Shown: positions 55,899 to 64,000 of the stretch, in pieces
Layout: every line of letters starts with the position of its first letter
Position numbering within the stretch: position 1 is the stretch's first letter
DNA from: Halomonas caseinilytica
GTDB lineage: Bacteria; Pseudomonadota; Gammaproteobacteria; Pseudomonadales; Halomonadaceae
Reading direction: 5' to 3'
Assembly (NCBI RefSeq): GCF_001662305.1
Contig: NZ_BDEP01000014.1
Span: 62,001 to 126,000, forward strand
DNA length: 64,000 nt
Made by a program: the position numbers and the translations under genes
Notes under the pieces: generated by a model
What the model saw: the letters and a program-made list of their open reading frames with translations, nothing else
Databases searched by the model: none
What the model was told of the DNA's origin: nothing

Positions 55899-56903
55899 AT
55901 GAAGCTACTGATCACGGGCATGGCCGGCTTCATCGGCCATGCCGTCGCCAAGCGTCTTTCGACGCAGTCATCATACGATATCGTTGGTGTCGACAACCTC
56001 AGCGACTACTACGACGTATCCCTCAAGAAGGCGCGCCTGGACGATCTCGCCGCGTCGGGAAACATCCGCTTCGAACGACTCGATCTGGCCGATCGTGAGG
56101 CGGTGGCCGCCCTGTTCGAGACGGAAGGCTTCGATAGCGTCATCCACCTGGCAGCACAGCCCGGGGTGCGCTATTCGCTCGAGAACCCTCATGCCTACGC
56201 CGATGCCAACCTCGTGGGACATCTCAATGTACTGGAAGGCTGTCGCCATGGCCGAGTCGAGCATCTAGTCTATGCGTCCTCCAGTTCCGTATACGGCGCC
56301 AACGACAAGACGCCTTTCGCCACGTCGGATAACGTCGATCATCCCATCAGCCTGTATGCAGCCACCAAGAAAGCCAACGAGCTGATGGCCCATACCTATT
56401 CTCATCTCTACGACCTCCCCACCACCGGATTGCGCTTCTTTACGGTGTATGGGCCTTGGGGACGTCCCGACATGGCCATGTTCAAGTTCACGCAAGCCGT
56501 GCTCGAGGGCAGGCCGATACAGGTCTATAACCATGGCGAGATGTACCGGGACTTCACCTATATCGACGACATTGTCGAGGGCATCGTTCGTATTCTGGAG
56601 ATCGTGCCCCAGCGTGATGGGCAAACCCTGCCTTCCTCGCCGGAGGCGAGTGACGCGCCCTACAGGCTCTACAACATAGGCCATGGCAGCCCAGTCGCTT
56701 TGATGGACTTCGTGCGTGCCGTGGAGACGGCGACCGGTCGTGAGGCCGTATGCGACTTCCAGCCCATGCAGCCAGGCGATGTCCCTCGCACCTGGGCGGA
56801 TACCGAAGCGTTTTTCACGGCCACCGGCTATCGTCCACGGGTCAAAGTGGACGAAGGGGTCTCTCGTTTCGTCGAATGGTATCGGGAGTTTTACGGCGTA
56901 TAA
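55899..56903 (+). CDS. NAD-dependent epimerase, UDP-glucuronate 4-epimerase type
   Basis: 334 residues. MKLLITGMAGFIGHAVAKRL binds NAD; DNLSDYYDVSLKKARLD and AAQPGVRYSLENPHAY are typical of UDP-glucuronate epimerases (LspL/GlaE/Cap1J group); Ser-Ser-Ser-Val-Tyr and YAATKKANE carry the catalytic Ser and Tyr-x3-Lys. An ATG at 55887 is also in frame but only 1 nt from AGGAG; I prefer 55899 by homology. Would supply UDP-galacturonate for a surface glycan. parS site 3 lies 40 nt after its stop. Confidence 0.82.
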   Translation: MKLLITGMAGFIGHAVAKRLSTQSSYDIVGVDNLSDYYDVSLKKARLDDLAASGNIRFERLDLADREAVAALFETEGFDSVIHLAAQPGVRYSLENPHAYADANLVGHLNVLEGCRHGRVEHLVYASSSSVYGANDKTPFATSDNVDHPISLYAATKKANELMAHTYSHLYDLPTTGLRFFTVYGPWGRPDMAMFKFTQAVLEGRPIQVYNHGEMYRDFTYIDDIVEGIVRILEIVPQRDGQTLPSSPEASDAPYRLYNIGHGSPVALMDFVRAVETATGREAVCDFQPMQPGDVPRTWADTEAFFTATGYRPRVKVDEGVSRFVEWYREFYGV

Positions 56904-56943
56904 GGCCGGCCTTGGTCCATCCTTCAATGTCATGGCGCGTCCA

Positions 56944-56959
56944 TGTTTCACGTGAAACA
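56944..56959. other. parS centromere site 3
   Basis: Exact TGTTTCACGTGAAACA within a 22-bp perfect palindrome (56941-56962), between the epimerase gene and gmhB. Confidence 0.9.
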
Positions 56960-57003
56960 TGGCGCTACCTGATGCCTCCCTCCACCAGAGGTACTACCAG
57001 CCC

Positions 57004-57570
57004 ATGTCTGCCAAACTCGTCATCCTGGATCGAGACGGTGTCATCAACCAGGATTCCGATAACTATGTGAAATCCTTGGATGAGTGGATCCCCTACCCCT
57101 CCTCCATCAAGGCAATTGCTCGCTTGTCCCAAGCCGGCTGGACGGTCGCCGTAGCCACCAACCAGTCCGGCATCGCGCGTGGCTACTACGACGAAGGCGA
57201 ACTCGCGAGGATGCATGAAGCCATGGTGGCCATGATCGAGGGGGCAGGAGGCAAGATTGCCTGCATCACCTACTGCCCGCATGGCCCGAAAGATGGCTGC
57301 CACTGCCGCAAGCCACTGCCAGGAATGCTCCACGAGATTCGCCAGATGCTGGACCTTGCCTCTTTGGAAGGGAGCTGGATGGTCGGCGACAGCCTGAGAG
57401 ATATCCAGGCGGGCGATGCGGCCGGTTGCCAATCGGCCCTAGTGCTGACCGGCAAGGGGAAACGCACTCTGGACAAGCACCCAGAAATCTCGGCTTCGAA
57501 TGTGAAAGTCTTCGAGAACCTGGCCACCTTTGCTGACTGGTTGCTCGACACTCCCCCGGCAACAAGCTGA
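57004..57570 (+). CDS. gmhB: D-glycero-beta-D-manno-heptose-1,7-bisphosphate 7-phosphatase
   Basis: 188 residues, HAD superfamily. VILDRDGVINQDSDNYVKS gives the nucleophile and acid Asp, VATNQSGIARG motif II, CPHGPKDGCHCRKP the zinc loop and GDSLRDIQAGDAAGC motif IV. It removes the 7-phosphate between the two HldE reactions. The open frame begins at 56959 next to parS 3, but MSAKLVILDRDG (57004) matches the family. The upstream glycan genes and this gene lie between parS sites. Confidence 0.93.
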   Translation: MSAKLVILDRDGVINQDSDNYVKSLDEWIPYPSSIKAIARLSQAGWTVAVATNQSGIARGYYDEGELARMHEAMVAMIEGAGGKIACITYCPHGPKDGCHCRKPLPGMLHEIRQMLDLASLEGSWMVGDSLRDIQAGDAAGCQSALVLTGKGKRTLDKHPEISASNVKVFENLATFADWLLDTPPATS

Positions 57571-57630
57571 GTTCATCCCTCTCCCGTGACGACGGGGAGA
57601 ACCGAGCCACCCTTGTGCTCTCATCATTGA

Positions 57631-57646
57631 TGTTTCACGTGAAACG
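57631..57646. other. parS centromere site 4 (one mismatch)
   Basis: TGTTTCACGTGAAACG matches parS at 15 of 16 positions (last base G instead of A); gmhB-gyrB intergenic space. Confidence 0.75.
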
Positions 57647-57712
57647 CATCTGAACAGGCAACTGCCACCTGGAGCACAACACCGCGAGGTACAGAGATGA
57701 TGAGCACATATG

Positions 57713-57751
57713 AAAAGGGCTGCATCGATTCTCTCGATGCAGCCCTTTTTT
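57713..57751. terminator. Bidirectional intrinsic terminator between gmhB and gyrB
   Basis: Sixteen-bp stem (57713-57728 with 57734-57749), loop TTCTC, flanked by A-run on the left and T-run (to 57751) on the right, so it can end both gmhB and gyrB transcripts. Confidence 0.92.
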
Positions 57752-57768
57752 CAGCCGGCCCCAAGCAA

Positions 57769-57784
57769 TGTTTCACGTGAAACA
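57769..57784. other. parS centromere site 5
   Basis: Exact TGTTTCACGTGAAACA, 21 nt beyond the gyrB stop codon and just outside the terminator. Confidence 0.9.
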
Positions 57785-57804
57785 TCCCGAGGCGAGCCTA
57801 TTGG

Positions 57805-60228
<2,424 letters not shown>

Positions 60229-60236
60229 CTACTCCA

Positions 60237-61352
60237 TCATGAAGTCTGTCTATCCATTGGCAGCAGCTGCCCCTGCCCCACCTCTGTATGTTTCACGTGA
60301 AACATCGAAACCGGTGTATCCATATCCCACACGTCATTCAAGGCATTCGGATCGACACTGGTGATAAACGCTTGGCAACGCATGTGCGTCAACCATTCGC
60401 AGAAGACACGCCGGTGATCGCCATCCAGCTCCGCTGGCAGGTCGTCGATAAGATATATGCAGGAGCGTCCTGTAAGGCGCTCCAGCAAGCGCCCTTGCGC
60501 CAACTTGAGTGCACTGACCACCAGCTTCTGCTGTCCTCTCGACAGGATCTCGATCGCCGGACGCCGCCCCAGGCGGATGCCGAGATCCGCACGCTGAGGG
60601 CCCTGTTGCGTGAAGCCCATCTGCTGATCGGTCTCCCTGCCCTGCTCGAGAACGTCGGCAAGATCTCGCTTGCGGTCCCATCCTCGGGCATAGCGCAACT
60701 GGAGTTCGGGCAAGGCAATCAACCCATCCAGTGTTTCCTGGAACACGGGGAGAAATGCATCGATCCAGGCGCGCCGCAGCTCATCCAACCGAGCGCCCCA
60801 ATGAGCCAATTCCCGCTCCCAGGCACCCATTGACGCATCGGTCATTCTACCATGTCTGAGGAGAGCATTCCGATGCTTCAACGCTCTTCGAAAACGCTTC
60901 CAGGCATCGAGGAAGTCATGTTTCACGTGAAACACTCCCCAGTCGAGAAACTCGCGGCGCCCCGCCGGGGAGCCTTCCAGGAGGCGGAAGGCATCGGGAT
61001 TGATGAGTTGCAGGGGCAGGGTCTCCACCAGCTGCGACACACGGCTCACCTTTTCTCCTGCCAGGCGCATTTCCAGTTCATCGCTATCCCGGCGTCGGCG
61101 CACGCCTATCGGCAAGGGAGGCTCTCCTGACAAACGCCCATGCAGGATCACGCCGTCCTCTTCATGGGCGATGGCGTGACGCAACTGTCGCGTACGGAAG
61201 GAGCGCCCCATGCCTAGCACGTGAATCCCTTCCAGCAAGCTGGTCTTGCCGGTACCGTTATCACCGATGAACAGATTGATTCGGGGACCAGGAGACAGCT
61301 CCAGGGCCTGGAGGTTGCGCAGGCCCTGGAAAGCGAGACGATCGAGAGGCAT
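60237..61352 (-). CDS. recF: DNA replication and repair protein RecF
   Basis: 371 residues from MPLDRLAFQGLRN (ATG 61352); an in-frame ATG at 61382 exists but family starts match 61352. SMC-like ATPase: Walker A GDNGTGKTSLLEGIHVLG, signature LSRGQQKLVVSALKLAQG, Walker B LIDDLPAELD. Loads RecA at gaps with RecOR. Two parS sites are embedded: at residues about 140-145 in the conserved DWGVFHV motif, and at about 350-355 in a C-terminal tail that extends past the usual end (about 360). Confidence 0.95.
   Translation of the reverse strand: MPLDRLAFQGLRNLQALELSPGPRINLFIGDNGTGKTSLLEGIHVLGMGRSFRTRQLRHAIAHEEDGVILHGRLSGEPPLPIGVRRRRDSDELEMRLAGEKVSRVSQLVETLPLQLINPDAFRLLEGSPAGRREFLDWGVFHVKHDFLDAWKRFRRALKHRNALLRHGRMTDASMGAWERELAHWGARLDELRRAWIDAFLPVFQETLDGLIALPELQLRYARGWDRKRDLADVLEQGRETDQQMGFTQQGPQRADLGIRLGRRPAIEILSRGQQKLVVSALKLAQGRLLERLTGRSCIYLIDDLPAELDGDHRRVFCEWLTHMRCQAFITSVDPNALNDVWDMDTPVSMFHVKHTEVGQGQLLPMDRQTS
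60289..60304. other. parS centromere site 6 (inside recF)
   Basis: Exact TGTTTCACGTGAAACA in the 3' end of recF, read as MFHVKH. Confidence 0.9.
60919..60934. other. parS centromere site 7 (inside recF)
   Basis: Exact TGTTTCACGTGAAACA in mid-recF, read as VFHVKH within the conserved DWGVFHV segment. Confidence 0.9.
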
Positions 61353-61421
61353 CGAGGACAGGATCCTATTGCCGATGCTCATGGGAAGCCGAACATCGGC
61401 ACGGGAAAGTCGAAGGTCGTC

Positions 61422-62525
61422 TTAAAGGCGCATGGGCATGACGACATAAAGCGCATCGCCACCACCCGGTTCCTCGAGCAGAGCACTGCTGTTGGGGTCG
61501 GCCAGGGTCAACTGCACGCGATCCTCGTCCAGCACGCTGAGAACATCGACCAGGTAACCGACATTGAAGCCGATCTCCATGGCCGGCCCAGCGTATTCGA
61601 CGCCAACGTTCTCCTCGGCTTCTTCCTGCTCGGGATTGTTGGCCATGACGCGCAGATTGCCTTCTTCGAGATTGAGGCGTACGCCACGATACTTTTCGTT
61701 GGAGAGGATCGCAGTGCGCGACAGCACCTGGCGCAGTTCGGTCCGCTCGGCGATGAGTACCTTGTCCCCGCCCTTGGGCACCACGCGCTCGTAATCGGGG
61801 AACTTCCCGTCGACCAGCTTGGAGGTGAAAGTGAAATCCCCGGTGTGGGCACGGATATGCGTCGAGCCCAGCGTCAGGCTCACGGGATCATCGCCGTCAT
61901 CGAGCAGACGAACGAGCTCCATGATCCCCTTGCGCGGCACGATCAATTTCTGAGCGGGATCCACCTGGATCTCGGCAGAACGCGATGCAACCGCCAGCCG
62001 GTGCCCATCGGTGGCCACGGCCCTGACCAGATTGGTGCCGAATTCCAGCAGCATGCCATTGAGGTAATAGCGCACATCCTGCTGAGCCATGGCGAAGGAC
62101 GTCGCGTCGATGAGGCGCTTCAACGTCCCCCTCGGCAGGCTCAGCTCGACACTGCTCTGGCCATCCTCGATATTAGGGAACTCCGCCACCGGCAGGGTCG
62201 AAAGCGTGAAACGGGAACGCCCACTGCGCAGCACCGCTCGATTATCCTCGAGGGCAAGCTGGATCTCGGCCTGGTCCGGCAGTGACTTGCAGATATCCAT
62301 CAGCTTTCGCGCCGGCACGGTGGCCGAGCCTGCATCGTCCACCTGACTGGCCACGGTGCGACCGATCAGCTCGACTTCCAGATCGGTGCCAGTCAGCGAC
62401 ACTTGATCCTGCTCGACCTGGATCAAGACGTTCGACAGCACCGGCAAGGTCTGACGCCGCTCCACCACGCCGGCGACCAGTGTCAGCGGGCGCAACAGCG
62501 CTTCTCGGGAAATGGAAAATTTCAT
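61422..62525 (-). CDS. dnaN: DNA polymerase III beta clamp
   Basis: 367 residues. MKFSISREALLRPLTLVAGVVERR at the start, three repeated clamp domains, and the C-terminal YVVMPMRL, which is the usual end and contributes to the protein-binding pocket. Sliding clamp tethering polymerase III. 74 nt after dnaA; the gap shows no DnaA boxes or AT-rich unwinding region, so oriC is not here. Confidence 0.98.
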   Translation of the reverse strand: MKFSISREALLRPLTLVAGVVERRQTLPVLSNVLIQVEQDQVSLTGTDLEVELIGRTVASQVDDAGSATVPARKLMDICKSLPDQAEIQLALEDNRAVLRSGRSRFTLSTLPVAEFPNIEDGQSSVELSLPRGTLKRLIDATSFAMAQQDVRYYLNGMLLEFGTNLVRAVATDGHRLAVASRSAEIQVDPAQKLIVPRKGIMELVRLLDDGDDPVSLTLGSTHIRAHTGDFTFTSKLVDGKFPDYERVVPKGGDKVLIAERTELRQVLSRTAILSNEKYRGVRLNLEEGNLRVMANNPEQEEAEENVGVEYAGPAMEIGFNVGYLVDVLSVLDEDRVQLTLADPNSSALLEEPGGGDALYVVMPMRL

Positions 62526-62599
62526 GTCGACTCCACTTCTTGTCCTGGAGGGGTTGTGAGGCCGGCGAGCCGACCGGTCGATCGAGTCATTGGGTGAAC

Positions 62600-64000
62600 T
62601 CAGCTCGTCAATAGACGTAGCAGGTTCTTGTAATCCTCGCGAATATCCGCGTTTTCATCCTGTAACGCCTGTACCTTGCGACATGCATGCAACACCGTGG
62701 TGTGGTCCCGGCCTCCGAAGGCATCGCCGATTTCGGGAAGGCTGTGATTGGTCAGTTCCTTGGCCAGCGCCATCGCTACCTGGCGAGGCCGAGCCACGGA
62801 GCGCGAACGGCGCTTCGACAATAGATCCGACAGCTTGATCTTGTAGTACTCGGCCACCGTTCGCTGGATGTTATCCACGCCAACCTGCTTGTCCTGCAAG
62901 GCCAGCAGATCCTTGAGCGACTCGCGGATAAAGTCCTGGGTGATTGCCTTGCCCATGAAGTGGGAGTCGGCGATGACCTTCTTCAACGCCCCCTCGAGCT
63001 CGCGGACGTTGGAACGAATCTTCTGGGCAATGAAGAAGGCTGCATCATGCGGCAGATTGACCTTGGCCTGGTCGGCCTTCTTCATCAGGATCGCTACCCG
63101 GGTCTCGAGCTCCGGAGGCTCGATCGCCACGGTCAGCCCCCAACCGAAGCGCGACTTGAGACGCTCCTCTACCCCGCTGATTTCCTTGGGATAACGATCC
63201 GAGGTCAGGATCATTTGCTGACCACCTTCAAGCAAGGCATTGAAGGTATGGAAGAATTCTTCCTGGGAACGCTCCTTGCCGGCGAAGAACTGGATATCGT
63301 CGATCAGCAAGGCATCGACACTGCGGTAGAAGCGCTTGAAATCGTTGATGGCGTTGAGTTGCAGCGCCTTCACCATATCGGCGACGAAACGCTCGGAATG
63401 CAGATACACCACCCGAGCGTTCTCGCGACGCACATCCAGGGCGTTGCCGACGGCATGCATCAGGTGAGTCTTGCCCAGGCCGACCCCACCATAGAGAAAC
63501 AACGGATTATAAGCGCCTCCGGGGTTCTCGGAGACCTGCCGCGAAGCAGCCCGTGCCAATTGGTTGGACTTGCCCTCGACGAAGGTTTCGAAGGTGAAAT
63601 TATGATTCAGGCCACTGTTGTGTTTGAGGCTGCCCTCGACCTGTACCTGGCGTTCGCCCGAGGAACGACGCGATGCCTCCCCTTCTTCCCTCAACTGGTC
63701 GATCTCGGATTCATCCGCCACATCGCCCCGTGGTGGCGTGTGCACGGCAGGCGCTCGAGGCGCCGCCGAGACCGGATCGCCGAGTTCCCGCGGCTGGGGA
63801 GCAGGAGCCGCTCGGCGACTGCCCACGGTCAGCACCACCTTTGGGGGCTTGGCAGGCGCCAACTCGCGCATCAGCTCACTGATGCGCTTGGCATACTTGT
63901 CACTGACCCAATCGCGCACGAACCGGTTAGGCGCCAACAGGCGCAACTGGTTGGACTCTCCCTCCTCCTCCGCCTGCAATGGGCGGATCCAGGTGTTGAA
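62600..64000 (-). CDS. dnaA: Chromosomal replication initiator DnaA (N-terminus outside window)
   Basis: Reading starts in frame at the right edge with [13 protein letters not shown], so only roughly the first 20 residues are missing. Domain I end, a Pro/Ala/Glu-rich linker, AAA+ domain (Walker [19 protein letters not shown], Walker [11 protein letters not shown], sensor region LKSRFGWGL) and the C-terminal DNA-binding helix-turn-helix ([38 protein letters not shown]) are intact. An apparent internal start at 63979 is a TTG and not the real one. Confidence 0.98.
   Translation of the reverse strand, partial: FNTWIRPLQAEEEGESNQLRLLAPNRFVRDWVSDKYAKRISELMRELAPAKPPKVVLTVGSRRAAPAPQPRELGDPVSAAPRAPAVHTPPRGDVADESEIDQLREEGEASRRSSGERQVQVEGSLKHNSGLNHNFTFETFVEGKSNQLARAASRQVSENPGGAYNPLFLYGGVGLGKTHLMHAVGNALDVRRENARVVYLHSERFVADMVKALQLNAINDFKRFYRSVDALLIDDIQFFAGKERSQEEFFHTFNALLEGGQQMILTSDRYPKEISGVEERLKSRFGWGLTVAIEPPELETRVAILMKKADQAKVNLPHDAAFFIAQKIRSNVRELEGALKKVIADSHFMGKAITQDFIRESLKDLLALQDKQVGVDNIQRTVAEYYKIKLSDLLSKRRSRSVARPRQVAMALAKELTNHSLPEIGDAFGGRDHTTVLHACRKVQALQDENADIREDYKNLLRLLTS

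Noticed and set aside
62871..62879. DnaA-box-like TTATCCACG
   Set aside because: Single copy within dnaA coding sequence; no cluster or AT-rich region, so not evidence for oriC.

Overview
The window reads as a chromosomal segment of a high-GC gammaproteobacterium, most likely Halomonadaceae (Halomonas or a close relative). This placement is inferred from protein character and gene order, not from a database search. Gene density is high, almost every gene has recognisable function, and I see no tRNA, rRNA, insertion sequence, prophage or CRISPR array. The right end carries glyQS, gyrB, recF, dnaN and dnaA, so it lies next to the replication origin; oriC itself is not visible.

Layout. 1-5 kb: end of xseB, serA, then an 8-oxoguanine-deaminase-like amidohydrolase with an NCS2 purine permease. 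5-11.4 kb: an OFA-type MFS transporter, a membrane histidine kinase with an NtrC-family response regulator whose GAFTGA loop is degenerate, and an IclR regulator. 11.4-15 kb: the homogentisate branch of tyrosine/phenylalanine catabolism (hmgA, fahA, maiA) with a divergent MarR gene and palindromic operator half-sites. 15-20.4 kb: Bcr/CflA exporter, PhzF protein, DUF1127 protein, MocR regulator with three evenly spaced half-sites, and pyrB. 20.4-26 kb: a membrane protein, ruvX, algH, gshB, an S1-domain protein, rsmE, secB and a membrane rhodanese. 26-30.4 kb: gpmI, an EnvC-like factor and a C-terminal-processing protease. 30.4-36.2 kb: ygfB-pepP-ubiH-ubiI facing zapA, 6S RNA and 5-formyl-THF cyclo-ligase, an arrangement typical of gammaproteobacteria. 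36.3-39 kb: a 31-residue membrane peptide, ilvA and rpiA. 39-50.2 kb: an LPS inner-core region (waaA, hldE, an OpsX-like heptosyltransferase, a KdkA-like Kdo kinase, several glycosyltransferases, an OpgB-like phosphoglycerol transferase, waaF, hldD). 50.3-64 kb: glyQS, a short glycan-gene insert (GT2, GT4, UDP-sugar epimerase, gmhB), then gyrB-recF-dnaN-dnaA.

The most striking feature is a cluster of seven copies of the ParB-binding centromere palindrome parS (TGTTTCACGTGAAACA; six exact, one with a single change) between 53.37 and 60.94 kb. Two copies lie inside recF and are read as the peptide FHVKH, one of them within a conserved RecF motif. One is the core of a perfect 32-bp palindrome after glyS, and the others sit in the intergenic spaces of the glycan-gene insert.

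Working together: KdkA plus an OpsX-type transferase suggest an inner core built on a single phosphorylated Kdo, with heptose precursors from GmhB, HldE and HldD and the second heptose from WaaF. The hmg genes take homogentisate to fumarate and acetoacetate. The right end combines replication initiation (DnaA, DnaN, RecF, GyrB) with the chromosome's segregation site.
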